In this document: in pieces, positions 1 to 11,960 of the stretch
Numbering within the stretch: position 1 is the first letter of the stretch
How the letters are laid out: every line of letters starts with the position of its first letter
DNA from: Archegozetes longisetosus
Lineage: Eukaryota; Arthropoda; Arachnida; Sarcoptiformes; Trhypochthoniidae
DNA length: 64,000 nucleotides
Direction of reading: 5' to 3'
Assembly: GCA_018873245.2 (NCBI GenBank)
Contig: JAEMBT020000006.1
Coordinates: 14,772,387-14,836,386, forward strand
Notes under the pieces: model-generated
Databases searched by the model: none
Told to the model about the DNA's origin: nothing
Seen by the model: only the letters and a program-made list of their open reading frames with translations
Translations under genes and position numbers: made by a program

Positions 1-19
1 GCTTAAAAAATTTAATTTT

Positions 20-165
20 TAAAATATTTAACACAGCACGGTGCTGTACATCACTCGTAGTTTTAAAATGAAGCATAGAAGTTATGAACGAAAGTATTTT
101 TTCCGAGGTATCGCTAAACTTCTCTGAGCATCGTTGTACTGAATGCTGTTATATTAAACAAAAAG
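20..165. repeat. Dispersed repeat, copy 1 of 2 (possible hAT-derived)
   Basis: This stretch resembles 30095-30175 at DNA level: both have a GCAYGGTG core, then GAACGAAAGT, then TTTTCCG/TTTCCGG. The similarity also shows in minus-strand translation, with (P/S)E(R/K)xLSF followed by TS and then DVxHxA. The copy near 30 kb lies close to TTGGCGATCGCTG at 30321-30333, which looks like a hAT terminus. A degraded hAT-derived repeat is therefore likely, but its ends are not visible here. Confidence 0.4.
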
Positions 166-186
166 TATGCTTTGAAAAAAACAAGG

Positions 187-885
187 ATGAATCCGGGCTA
201 ATGGATCTAAAGTGGTTTCCGACTCCCCACCCTTAATATATCATTGGACTCAGTTCGTCGAGCAGAACATTTTGATACCACACTTGACCACTTCTGGCCA
301 ACTTCCGACGGAAGTGGCTGACTCCGCCAAGTGACGCATCATTGGACCCAGGATATCGAAGTAAGTATTTTGATACCTCTCTTGATCAATTATCACAAGT
401 AATTCTCGAGATATCCAACTTTGTTTGGTACCTCGTAATGGACAAACCTGGATTTCTCGAGTCGTAACCCAAACAAGCCTGATACAACTAATGGAGAATA
501 GGTTAGATCGCTTCACGACTTAACTTATTATACCTTAGTTCAAATCAGGTTTGTTTTGCGTTACGACTCGAGAAATCCAGGGGCTGCATTCTGGAAACTT
601 TACAGAATTAGCAATTTTGCAAAAATGTACAGTAAGAACGAATGGCTTGCAATCAATTATTTGCAATCGCCTTATGTTTTGCAACTTGCAATCGTTCGAG
701 AGTGTGGTCCGTGGTTTATCCATTTTCGAGGAGGTTAGGTCTGGGTGGCCAAAAGTGGTCAAGTTCGGGGTGGAAGTGGTCAAGTGTGGTACCAAAATGT
801 TCAGCTCGACGAACTGAATCCAATGATATATCACACTTGGAAGTCGGGGGTCGGGAACCACTTTAGACCCATAAGCCCGAATTCA
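187..885. mobile_element. Foldback (inverted-repeat) element, non-autonomous
   Basis: Positions about 187-300 are repeated in reverse complement at about 775-885; both arms carry GTCTAAAGTGG or its variant, ATATATCATTGGA and the CAGTTCGTCGAGC segment. A second, inner pair matches: 449-485 against 545-582, sharing TACGACTCGAGAAATCCAGG. The element is therefore close to one long interrupted palindrome of about 700 bases. The open frames across it only read through the palindrome and resemble no protein. I could not define a target-site duplication, so the exact ends and superfamily are open. Confidence 0.7.
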
Positions 886-1154
886 CTCCAAAAATTTAAT
901 ACCAAAAACTAAGACATATGATGCATTGGATTCAGTAACGACTTGTGTGCAAATATAAGGTTTTTCGGATTATTGCACGAAATCAATGTTTAGGTCTTAA
1001 TTTACATTCAGACAAATTTTCATGATATGTTCCAATGAGGAAAATATGATTAAGTCGGCAAAGAAGTTGCCTCTAATTCTCATAGAAAAGCATTACAACT
1101 AAGAGTAGCTTGGCACTTATAAGTCATATGAGTGTGTTAACTGCATATTTCAAT
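886..1154. other. AT-rich spacer
   Basis: Spacer between the foldback element and the Tc1 element. No gene or repeat structure seen. Confidence 0.5.
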
Positions 1155-1156
1155 TA

Positions 1157-2444
1157 AAGTTCCCACAAATGAAATTGAGAAATTTATCTCTCGCGCTAAT
1201 TAATTATTTTCTTCGCGAAAATACATTCAATTTCAAGGATTTATGGATTAAATTATAAGCCTATTTCAAGGGCTTTAATTTGATAAAACAGGTGCCGGAA
1301 AAACAAAAGTTTATTTACACCCCGCCTTTTAAAATAAACCACTCTCAATATGGAGATAGAGCGCCGTAAGACACTCCAAATTTTTTTCGAAAATGGCATA
1401 AAGAACCCGAAAAAACTTCATAAGATGACGGGTATATCATCGGCTACGGTATACAGGACTATCCCGAAGATAAAATCGGGTGAAAGCCTCCAAAGGAAGC
1501 CTGGATCAGGTGCGAAACGCAAGATCGTCGGCAACGATTTGCGGCGCGTTTCGCAACTTTCTCACCATCACCCGAAATTTAGTAGTGCCAAAATCGGTGA
1601 ATTGGCTGCAAAGCACGGAAGCCCCTTGGTGCACCCTAATACCATTTTAAATACCCTCAAGAGGTCCGGGTATCTTAAATGGGTACCACGTGCCGTACCA
1701 ATGATGACCAAGGCGCATACGGAAAAGCTCCTTAAATGATGTCTTGACAACCAAAATCGGGACTCGACAAAGGTCATCTTTACTGATGAGAGCTATTTTC
1801 AGCTCTTCAGAAATAAGCTACGGGAGTGGGCCAAGTCTCGCCCTCAAAAGCCAACTCCAAAACACGGGCCTTCGTTTATGGTTTGGGGAGGAATCGGCAC
1901 TAGAGGAGCGACAACATTGAAGATCGCGCGAGGGTCCATTGATGCCACCCGCTGTCAAAACATTTTGGCCGCGAATTTGGAACCATTCATGGCGGTGATA
2001 TACCCGGATGGTTATGTCCTTCAACAGGACAACGCGACACCGCACACGGCCAAGTCAACGAAAAAGTGGCTCGAAGACCGCGGTATCGAAGTCCTGGAGT
2101 GGCCTCCATGTTCCCCGGATCTAAATCCTATTGAAAATCTATGGCACATCATGAAAGACGCCTTAGAAAAATTAGATCCGAGGAACATGGAAGAATGGAC
2201 CGCGAAAACTCAAGAAGTCTGGGACTCACTAGACTTTAGCTTATTGGAGTCCTTAATTAATAGCATGCAGCGCCGAATTCAAGCCTGTATTGATGCAAAG
2301 GGGGGGGGGAAATAAATATTAATTTTGTATTTTTTAAAAATTATAGTAATGTGGGGATAAATTAGCATTAATTTTAAATAAAAATTTAATAGAGTTTGAA
2401 AATTACAATTAATTCAATTTTCTCAATTTCATTTGTGGGAACTT
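1157..2444 (+). mobile_element. Tc1-like DNA transposon, complete with both ends
   Basis: The terminal inverted repeats match over about 25 bases: AAGTTCCCACAAATGAAATT on the left and its reverse complement ending at 2444. TA dinucleotides at 1155-1156 and 2445-2446 are the expected target-site duplication. The 1288-base length and the single transposase gene inside are typical of Tc1 elements. Confidence 0.9.
1350..2315 (+). pseudogene. Tc1 transposase with a single in-frame stop
   Basis: The product is a Tc1-type cut-and-paste transposase that would bind the flanking inverted repeats. The first part (1350-1739) has the N-terminal helix-turn-helix region, with KMTGISSATVYRTI as recognition-helix-like sequence. 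A TGA at 1737-1739 then interrupts the frame, and the same frame continues to 2315 with the whole catalytic core. The first Asp is in FTDES, the second in QQDNATPH, and the Glu in SPDLNPIENLWH, giving the Tc1 DD34E spacing. No other stop or frameshift is visible over about 320 codons, so the inactivation looks recent. The TGA could be a CGA (Arg) changed by C-to-T. A run of ten G near the end (about 2300-2309) gives a Gly-rich tail and is a likely indel or sequencing-error spot. Confidence 0.9.
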
Positions 2445-2446
2445 TA

Positions 2447-3042
2447 TTTATCCAATACTAAGTTAAATGTGAGAAAATTATTTACAAGCTTTTGAAATAA
2501 AATTTTTTCGTTTACGTTCATTTGTTTTGATTTTTAAAATCTTAAAATGTGTGATTTATTGAAAAATAAATTGAAAAATAAATTGAAAAATATCACTAAT
2601 TGTGTTATAAATAGACAAACGCCTATAGACTAGATTAATAATGAATTGATGCAAAAGTCTAAAGAAAATGGAAAGAAACGTACATCACATTCAATCTTAT
2701 GGCAGAAAAACATGAGAAAAATATTAAGAAATTCAGTAAATTATTGAAAGTAAATGATTTAAATGTATTTGAAAGTTGTGCTACTTTAAACGCGATTTTC
2801 TCATTTCTGCGCATAAGGCTATAAGTCGTTACTGCATACAACGCATCATATGCCCTTTCAAAGAAGAAATTATCGAGAAAAACCTTTTTATTTAATATTA
2901 TAACCTTTAAATTCAATTTTCTCTGGTTAATTTTCAGATTTTATTATTTAAACCATATCGAGATTAGGTTTTAACTGAGTTATTAAAATTTTGAAACCTA
3001 AAATTCACTCATTAAGAGTCAATAATTTTTCTTATTCCTTAA
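2447..3042. other. AT-rich spacer
   Basis: No convincing gene. An open minus-strand stretch at 2659-2916 has low-complexity composition and no recognisable domain. Confidence 0.5.
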
Positions 3043-3779
3043 TAGAAATGAAGTCGGAACTTATATGGTCCGAATTTAAAATTTGTTATACAGAACAAAA
3101 CTTTATTTTTAAAAAAATCTTTAACTATGCTAAATTAGTACAGCTTATGTGTATTATTGAAAAAGTAACGGGACTGAATTAATTCTTGTGGAATTCTGCT
3201 AAACAATCACTATTTTTACTGAGACATGAAGGAAGTTCACATGTTTGACAAGAGAAATCTGTTTTACTTGCAGTTGAATCAAATCTTTGGTTCGCAAATT
3301 TATATCTACAGAGCACGCATTTCTGTCTACTATCTTTATATTGTGGCAAATATGGTCTAGGTGCAAATCTTTCCTCAGGAAGAGCAATTTTTTTGGTGAC
3401 AAAGAACTAATTTTTGATAATTTGGGATCAGAGGCAACTGTTTTAGTACTGGTTTTATCTTTTCTCTTCACTGTTCAGCTTCTTCATCATCACTATTACT
3501 ACTGTTCATTCTTCTTTTAATAAGAAAATTAAATTCTTGATCATCAAAAACATTTTCATTCTTTGTTTGCGAATTTTGTTCTCATATATGCAAACTACAC
3601 ATTAAATTTGTTCTTATAATGCAAATATTTAATAAAAAGTTAATATATATTTTTATTCTACAATTGATATCATACAATATTTGCTTATTAGTAGCTAGTC
3701 TGAGATTAAGCGTTTAAAAGTTATTCAAACTTTTTAAACTTTGCACGAAAAGTCGGACCATATATGGTCCGAATTTTCA
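3043..3779 (-). mobile_element. piggyBac-like deletion derivative
   Basis: TTAA occurs immediately outside both ends (3039-3042 and 3780-3783), the insertion signature of piggyBac elements. The two ends are inverted copies of a sequence around TCGGACCATATATGGTCCGA; at the right end this contains a perfect 18-base palindrome (3754-3771). Inside, on the minus strand, lie only the start and the cysteine-rich end of a transposase. At 737 bases it is much shorter than the roughly 2.4 kb of a full element, so the middle has been lost. The ends do not begin with the CCC seen in many piggyBac elements. Confidence 0.65.
3179..3509 (-). pseudogene. piggyBac transposase remnant (acidic N-terminus plus C-terminal Cys-rich domain)
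   Basis: Reading from 3509, the frame begins with Met-Asn-Ser and a short acidic patch (SDDEEAE), like the acidic start of many piggyBac transposases, and then hits a stop. After a frame change the last part ends at 3179-3181 and reads RPYLPQYKD, then KCVLCRYKF, then FSCQTCELPSCL, then AEFHKN before the stop. The paired CxxC motifs, a further Cys and a final FH match the piggyBac C-terminal cysteine-rich domain that binds the element ends. The DDD catalytic core is missing, so this cannot encode an active enzyme. The assignment rests on the cysteine pattern plus the TTAA-flanked ends; other zinc-binding tails are less likely. Confidence 0.6.
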
Positions 3780-3783
3780 TTAA

Positions 3784-6700
3784 GGGATAATAATTTCTTA
3801 CTTCGTAATAGGATGAATCGCAGGATGAAGCCGTTATTCCTTTTGTTCACAGAATATCCATAAATTCAGGCAAGCACTCGATTGTACCAAAAATAGAAAA
3901 TAGAGCTAAGACTGCGCTCCAAATGGCTAACGGATAATGCAGATTAAATGGAAGATCATATAATTTCATTAAATTATTGAGTATCTAAACTTTTACTATA
4001 TAAACAATATTGATGTGTAGAAAATAATACCTATGTTCTCTTTAGTCATTCATGTTGTCATGCTCGTCTCTCAATTTCGAAGACAATCCCCGTTTCACAT
4101 ATGATGATAAAAACGAGAATTATCTTAGAAACTGAAAACCGAACTAATACTAGCAAACTTATGCAAGTCGGTTAGCCATTTGTTGGGTTCTGTTCTGTTA
4201 ATTAAGTTATAATGATCATAGCGACCGTTTAGTACAGCATTATCGAACTTCTTCAGCTAGTCTTCAAGTAAATATTATTTTATTAGTCAAGCTTAAATTA
4301 AACTGAAATATAAATTTTAATTTTTACATAAGTACAATAATTTTCTGTTCATTTTTACAAAATTCTTAATTCTCTTGAAATTTTGAGGTATTTTTCAAGA
4401 TAAATTTAGTCGCTAGATACTGTTTCTGAAATTTTTCTTCTCTTAGAATATATATTACTTTTTCTGATTTGAATAACTCAAAAGGTTTAGCTGAGTGTGG
4501 CTATATCTCTTGGTTTTATGGACGCAATCTAAAAATAAATTGCGAAACACACAACACTTTACTGTGCGTCCTGATGCAATACAACCAATTAAAGGACACA
4601 ATCTTTTCCCTTTATTCGATGGTGAAACATAGTTTCTTATTCTTTTTTCAACAGGAAGGATTATATTTTCCTCATTTGAATTTCTCAATATATGTGACGC
4701 TTTAAGTCTAAAGATGTACCGGATATTAGATTTTTTCATATTTAAGGGAATAATTTAATAACTGGATAGTGGACATTTAATTTCAATTAAGAATTTTGAA
4801 AGCACACGTTTAACACATCTCAAGTACATAGCATATGAACAAAGAAATGATGAGAAATTGATAAAAGATATGATTTTCTACAATTTTATTGAACTTCCTT
4901 AATCTTCACAGTATTTTTGAACTTCGCTTTTCTTAAACAATAAAAGATAGCGTTTCTGAGTCTTATATCAATGAATGAATTTTAAATTTGACACCTCAAA
5001 TTATTCTTTATTAAGAGTCAATGCATTTGCAAAACTAATTTAGCAAATTAGTTTGAACGAGTTTTCCACGATGTATCTTGAAAACATGGTACCTTTGTGT
5101 CCTTCTGTCCATAAGCTGAGGTACTATAAGATGTTAATAATTTGTTATTAAACCGGATAGGTTTAAATCAATATAATAATCATCTTTGTTTAACAGAACG
5201 ATAAGAAGGTTGAATAAAATTTGATTTATGTTTCGGTTCTTGCAAATGATAGACTGTTTCTAAAAGTTTTGAATAAAACTAGAAAGCAAAATAATTTTAA
5301 TATTTTAGTCAAAAAGCTTTTCGAACTTTAACTGAGTAGGAACATCAAGTATACTATCCTAAATGTCCCGGATTGAATAGAAGAATTCCGTGGACATGGT
5401 CGGACCAGAGCTTCTCAAATTTTGAGAGAACTCTACAGATATTCTTATGAAATCTTGTTTTAATATTAGTTTTTCATATTTCTTTTGTATAATACGAGAG
5501 TAAATACCAAAAATATTTAAGTATATATTAATACTTTTTATTTATAAAAGTATCAATATAAGTAAAAATAACATTTATTTCATCATTTTGTTTAAGATTT
5601 GAGATATTTGAGGCTCATTCTATGAGAGTAAATATCCTTGTCTAGTTAGTAATATTTCATTATTAATATCTTTTAAAAATTAGATCTTAGTCTTCTCATC
5701 ATTTTATCAATTTCTCTTACATTTCAAGCTAAAAATGACCTGATCAAAGCTACAATAGAGAATATTACACAATATGAGAATTGTAACCAAAATGCACACT
5801 CGAAATGATGTACAAAACATTTCTATCAGTTACTATGTTTATATTCAGTAAGGATATAAATAGCAGCTAAATTTCACGATTATCTGCAATAGAGTAAAGA
5901 TTTTTGAAAATTAATTCTTGAGACAGTTGATCTTATAAAATTTAAACAAGAAATCCAAATATTTATTGTTCTGTTCTCTCAAAAACGAATTTTTCAGAAA
6001 TTTTGTCTATGATTCATTTGGACAATATTACTTTATCATATGATTTTACATCTCAATCTTTCTATATCTAATATTCTCTCCCTCACTCACTCACTTTATT
6101 ATTTAACATTAGTCATAACTTAGAATAACTCTAAAACCTTACTATTAGTCGTCGAGTCTTTTGCTTGTTTCACAATCACTAACATCTATAATAACATAAT
6201 TATAAGCACAAACACAGATACAAAATACACTTCAAATTTCACTTTAAGAAATTTTAAAAATTGATGTAAAAAAGTTCAGCTTAATTTTACTTATTGTTGT
6301 TGTTTTTTGTGTGCGAACTACTTGCATGTAGTGCAATGTCTCTTCTTGTTCAGCACTCTGTTTATTTAAATTGTATTGCATTTCAATTAAGTGACGTACT
6401 CGCGAAATTGAAAAATAGAATAGTATTAATTTTTAGTCTAAAAAACAATTTAATCAACTCTCTGTATCAGACGAAAAACATTAATTTCTCTGTGATGACC
6501 ACGAAAAAAGTTTTTGAGTGGTCGCGCAGAAAGAACATTAAAGCATTTTATTATATAGATTCTGAAACTACATCAAATAAAGTAAAATCGAAATAATTTA
6601 GTTGTTATTATCTAGCAAACTTTTTAAATAATTTTTGGAAATTTTTTAGATTATTGAATACTTTTAATAAGCATGAGTCTTTAAAGGAGAAATTTGAGTC

Positions 6701-7250
6701 ATGTCACTGGAGCCTATAGACGAATACTAACACAATAATATGAAGCAATAGAAGTTCAGCCCAAAAAATGCATAGTTTTGACTTCGAAGCAGGAATAAAT
6801 AAAAAGATTCATTTAATTTTCCTTAAATAAAATTTCACATTTTTAGCCTGTAATAACTTGAGAATTGTTTTAACATCAGTTTAGAGATAAAATATCTCCT
6901 GACGTTACTTTCTGTAGAAGTAATTTATCATCATTGATTTTATAATTTTCTCCGCACCTCATTGTGGACGTGTATATTAAAAGTATAATCTGTAGAAATA
7001 TATTGCGCATTCTGTGTAGTTCGTAGATAAGTAAAATGTATATGAGGAAAGTTATTATTATCAATCATTCGATTTTGTTACAAAAGTTCATTGTGTTTCC
7101 TCAATTATTCTATCACTTTGACACAAAATATCAGATAATTGATTAATGGAAGTAAATTTAAATTCGGATGATATAGAAGTTTATAGTTTTGTTAAACAAC
7201 ATTTAAATTAGTCACTCAGATTAGAGGTAACTTTTGCAGACATTTATAAG
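3784..7250. other. AT-rich intergenic region upstream of the reductase gene
   Basis: About 3.5 kb with no supported gene. Positions 3779-3815 loosely repeat 3010-3050 (both contain CATTAAG followed by a T-rich tract). A short perfect stem AAACTAATTT/AAATTAGTTT occurs near 5032-5060. Open frames at 4455-4739 (-) and 6294-6596 (+) show no domain or codon pattern that I trust. Confidence 0.5.
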
Positions 7251-7251
7251 A

Positions 7252-7259
7252 TATAAAAG
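7252..7259 (+). promoter_or_regulatory. Probable TATA box of the fatty acyl-CoA reductase gene
   Basis: TATAAAAG lies 111 bases before the reductase start codon. That would leave a 5' leader of about 80 bases if transcription starts about 30 bases downstream. No clear TCAGT initiator follows at the right distance. Confidence 0.45.
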
Positions 7260-7369
7260 GAGTCGATTCTTTTACTTAACAACTTTTTACAAAGTACTTT
7301 ATGATAGTAAAGTAAGACATAGTCGATTGTCTAAGTATTTGTTATAAGACTTAACTAAACTATTGAATA

Positions 7370-10300
7370 ATGTCTCAAAAATTGGTAAAAGAATCAAACA
7401 TCAACAAAACTTTCAATAATAAATCAGTTTTAATAACTGGAGTGACGGGTATAGTATTCATAATAAAAATCAAATAAAACCATTAAATTTGATTTGTGTT
7501 TAGGTCTTGTGGGAAAGTTATTGTTGTACAAAATTTTGATTTCTGTTGAAAGTGTCAAAAATATATATGTACTTATTAGAAGTAAAAAAGAAAAGTCTGC
7601 CAGTGAACGACTCGAGCAAATGATTGAAAGAAGTTATGGTATGTTTAGTGATGTCGAAGAAGAAAAGCTGAAGAAATTGATTCCAATTGAAGGCGACATT
7701 TCATCCATTGGTTTAGGTTTGACTGATTCGGATAGAAATGATATTATCAATAATGTTTCGATTGTGTTTCATTCTGCGGCTGATGTCACCTTTGATAAGG
7801 ATATCAGGTAATGAAAATATAGCATAAGTTAAATAACGAATTAATTTCCGATTACTAGAAAACACTTGATCTCAAATGTGGGTGGAACTAAAGAGATGAT
7901 AGATTTATGTCGACAACTGAAAATGCTAAATGTGTTTGTTTATGCTTCAACCACATACTCAAATCCTTTGCAAATGGTTACAGAAGAAAAAATCTACGAA
8001 CCACATGGAAATGCAATCGATTTGCTGGAACTGGCAAGGTATCAATCAATTCTATTATTTCATATAAATTTAAACTTTTTAAAAGTATTTTCAACTTTCG
8101 GAAAAGACTTTTTGAAAATTATAAATGTTTTGATAAAATTATGGTCCCCTCAATTTCTTATATGAAATTGTAATTTGCAAGTTATATGAGAAAACTTCAG
8201 CTTAAGTATTTAGTATTTGTGGAAAGTTATGAAACATAATCTAAGGAAATAATTCAAAAAATAACATTAGCTGAGTTTGTGTATTCCGAAAAATCTCTGA
8301 AATACTGTAGGAAAATACATGATCATGATCTATTGTGCCTTAATGATGTTGACCCTTTGTTACGTTGAGATTCGGTACTTCTGGAACCCCATAAAACTTC
8401 TTGAAGGAAAAAACTTCGAGAATACGTTGAAAGTAAACTGAAAATTTTTCAAATTTCTTTTTTGCAAATTTAGATGAAAGTCAAGATTGATATAAAATTT
8501 TTTTCAAGAAAAAGGTTAAATTGAAAAATTTTGTGACACAAAAATTTATTTTGATGTGTTACTTCTACTGAAATAAAAATATATTCATCCATTTTCTTTC
8601 TACAAACCTGAGATGTATTCTTCAAGAGTTTTTCCGCTTCTCAGAAGTGTCAAATCCCAAGGTCACAAGAGGAACTATGTATTTTCGATGTCCTCTATTC
8701 ATTGATAAATATTAATTGCTGAAGGGTTTCATGGGAAAGGTCAATAGGATCTATAATACTTCTTCTGAATTGATCGCTCTCGTTAGTATGTGAGTGAAAG
8801 AGTCATCAAACTTGCGCTTGGCAATGCTTCTATTTTTCAATTAATTGTTACAGTATCACCTCTTCAATATTTACTTAAAGGGTCTATAAATTTTACTAAA
8901 TAATAATAAGGTTAATACTATCGATAAACCTATAAATATTTCAAAATTAAAATATTTTGAGATTTAAGTTTACTAAATAATACAACGATTGTCTAACAGA
9001 AAATCAGTTGATGGAGAATTTTTGTAAAAATTATTAATTCGTTTGAAACCAATTGAGCATTGACTTTTGTTCGAAGTTTTTGTTTTTAGTCAAATACTGT
9101 ATATTTCGTATTTTGACTTGTTCAATGCCTTGAAAGTATTGCCGGAAACTGACTTATGAGAGAAAATATTTATCCATCCGTTGTATATAGACTTCAAACT
9201 TATTCGTAGCTTTTTAAAATTCAATCTCTTCGAATCTTTAGAATTAATTGTTCATATTTATTCATACATAATGCAAGTAAATGAAAATGATGTGTGCTCT
9301 TATATTGAAGTGATTGAGTAGTTGAGCAAATAATAATTCTTATAAATTATATCGAGATAAATACTAAAGAGGCGAAAACAATTAACATTTCAATGGGGCC
9401 TCTGCATTGACTAGGAGTATCACTAAATTATAAAGAGAGTAAATAATATCGAAGTAAATACTAAAGAGGAAATAATAGTCAATTTTGGATAACACAATCT
9501 TAGATATCTAGTGATTAATTAATTTTAAAATCAATATAACTTACAATTAAAGTCAGAATTTTTATGTCAGCCTACAATTTATTTACAAGCACATTTATGT
9601 CAATCTCAATGATTCGATGCTTTGTGAATCATATAAAAAATGTTTTGATTTCAATTGAAGGCTATGGTGAATTTTGCATCTAATTAATTATTAGATATCT
9701 AGCATCTTATTATATAAAACTGACCAATAATTAATTGAAAGACATGCCTGTTACTAAATATATTAATGCGTTTTTTATATTTTTTACTAAAAAAGTTAAA
9801 AATTCAGAAAAATTCATCATTATGTATCTTTTCAAAATTATTTCCTAGACCTACATTTTAAGTTAAATCTTTGTTTCATTTGACAAATTCAGAACACCGG
9901 ATTGCAATTTGAATACTAAAGAAATAATAGGCGATTTCCCAAACACTTATACATTCACAAAACATTTGGCTGAAAGTTTGGTTAAGGCTGAGTTCGAGAA
10001 AGGAGGATTTCCTGTGACAATAGTTAGACCTGGAATCGTATCCCCAAGTTATAGGGAACCTTATCGTGGTTACTTTGGATCAATTACAAGTCTTGCCGGT
10101 GGGGCGATTATGATTGGATCGGGTTTGGCGCGTGTTGCTAAAGCAAATCTTGATATAACTGCAGACGCCATTCCTGTTGATATCGTGGCTAATACTTGCA
10201 TTGCTGCCGCTTGGAATACAATGACTAAATAGTATGTTCGCATACTAATAAATAAGTGCACTAATTCTAATTTATATTTGCTTTTTTCTCATATTAAAGT

Positions 10301-11153
10301 CAATCTGAACTTCTAGTTTATAACTGTAACTCTGCGTGTATGGGGGCACCAAAACTTGGTCCATCGTTTGAATTGATAAAAGAGTTTTGTGAGGAATACC
10401 CAATCAAGATGACAATTCGACAAATTAATGTTTATGTGCCTCGTACCACTTTTATACCATTATTTTTGCTTCGATTTTTCTGTGAGACATGTTTTGCGTA
10501 TTTTCTGGATTTCGGTCTTCTACTTATTGGAAAGAAAAGATTGTACGGAATGTAATGATTTTTTTAGAATTTTTTGACTAAGCTTCTCATTTGCTTGTAG
10601 TGTTGTCAGATTTATGAAGACTTTTCAGCGGTTAATCGACGCATGCGAAGTCTTTAATGGTAAACAGTGGTATTTCACTAATAGTAATTATATAAAACTA
10701 TCACAAGAATTAATTGGAGTCGACAAGAATACTTTCGATTGTGATGTTCGTGCCGTTGATTGGGCTAGATACGCTATAGATACTTACTTTACTAGTAGAA
10801 AGTTCATTTTTAAAGAGACCGACAGAGATCTACCTATCGCTCAGAGAAGATACAAACTGTAAGAAAATCATAGATATATTAATATTCTGAATGATTGACT
10901 CATTCGTGTTTATAATAGCTTGAAGACTGGCTACACGATTATGAATCATTTATTGCTTTATATCATATTGAGAATAATTTTCTCAATCACACAAATCGAT
11001 TTATTGATTTCTAATTATCTCAATCATTTTGGATTTCAAACTAATGAAGAAATGGTCAATCTTCCAGTTATTTTTCTACTCGGAAGTTCTGCATTTATAA
11101 GAATTGTTTCTTACTTTTTTGCTAAACAAAAATTTGCAAAATACTTAAATTGA
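7370..11153 (+). CDS. Fatty acyl-CoA reductase (alcohol-forming), seven exons
   Basis: Exons 7370-7448, 7504-7807, 7859-8038, 9893-10231, 10300-10551, 10601-10858 and 10919-11153 join in one frame of 549 codons, 548 residues, with GT-AG introns. The enzyme reduces fatty acyl-CoA to fatty alcohol with NADPH, at ER or peroxisomal membranes, feeding wax, pheromone or ether-lipid synthesis. The Rossmann nucleotide-binding motif TGVTGLVGK is at residues 23-31, split by intron 1; HSAADVTFD follows in the NAD-binding fold. The active-site YxxxK is YTFTK (Tyr207, Lys211), and IVRPGIVSPSYREP is the expected downstream motif. The C-terminal sterile (FAR_C) domain starts around residue 345 and includes hydrophobic segments near 345-370, 480-500 and 525-542, so it is probably membrane-bound. 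Five introns are 49-68 bases; intron 3 is 1854 bases. Length is typical for the family. Which fatty-acid chain it uses cannot be told. Confidence 0.93.
8039..9892 (+). other. Long third intron of the reductase gene
   Basis: It starts GTATCA and ends TTCAG. It is more than 25 times longer than the other introns of this gene. The flanking exons join in frame into a sequence of normal family length, so no coding exon seems hidden in it. No transposon ends were recognised, only the small duplication at 9349-9469. Confidence 0.75.
9349..9469 (+). repeat. Short direct repeat inside intron 3
   Basis: A 24-base segment at 9349-9372 (ATATCGAGATAAATACTAAA plus GAGG) recurs at 9446-9469 with two differences. 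The copies are 97 bases apart. Significance unknown. Confidence 0.7.
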
Positions 11154-11788
11154 TTTTACAATGGATTTTCTCGTTATTATTATGTTCAAAAAGTGGCCGA
11201 ACACTTGAATGCTTATTGTTTGGCAATCTATTTCAGCTATCAAAGATCATGTCACTTCTTCGCTTGACGATGACTATTTTATACCCTTTCCTATATTAGA
11301 TAATTGCACGATCTTTAGCCCATAAAATCTCTATATTCTTGTTAAAAATAATGGTCACTTATGGTTCACATGAATCGAGGAATTCAAGATTAAAGTTTAT
11401 CTTGAAATGCATTTAAAAATTTCCCAATTTTTCTATAAATCTACACATTATTTGACGCCTTTTGATGAATTCTTTCACCAATGTTCGTAATAAACCAAGC
11501 TCCAACATAGATCATGAACGTTAGTTACAAATGAAATTCAATGTCACATTTTAAAAATTTGAAATTCTCAAGTAATTGTTTTGGGTGTTTATATTTGATT
11601 TTTAGTGTTTCTCATTTTTAATTTTATTTATTGAGAGTCTTAGTGAATTTAATTTTTATCTATTACTATTGGTTAAATATAGGTTTGCAAAGTTTTCATA
11701 ACTCTCACTATTGATGCGTTGCCCATACACGTGATCGCCTCAAGATCAATGTCAAACTTTTAAGTCTCATGTCCTCCCCTTTCAATGA
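11154..11788. other. AT-rich sequence downstream of the reductase gene
   Basis: No gene seen. An AATAAA at about 11489 is a possible polyadenylation signal for the reductase, but it lies over 300 bases past the stop. Confidence 0.4.
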
Positions 11789-11960
11789 TTTACGGAATTA
11801 AACCTGCTAAAACGGCCACTCTTGATGTAACAGAACATCGTCGCTCTAAATATAGTGTTTCAGCCCCTCTTCTTTGAGCCACAACGCCATTTAATATCTC
11901 AAACGAACTTTTGATATCCTCTAAATAAGCTTTTGAGATTGTTCCATTATTCAACAGGCT
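11789..11960 (-). pseudogene. Unrecognised coding-like fragment
   Basis: The minus strand reads about 57 codons without a stop and with balanced, non-AT-skewed composition, including NNGTISKAYLEDIKSSF, AQRRGAETLYLERR and SVTSRVAVLAGLIP before a stop. The frames on either side are closed by several stops. I do not recognise the family. It could be a single exon or a relic of a transposon or host gene lying between the reductase gene and the Tc1 element. Confidence that it is or was coding is low. Confidence 0.25.

Noticed and set aside
4455-4739. 94-codon minus-strand frame with several Cys
   Set aside because: No known cysteine spacing and no neighbouring exon; kept as unsupported.
6294-6596. 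100-codon open frame
   Set aside because: Composition follows the AT-rich background and no domain, signal peptide or exon context supports it.
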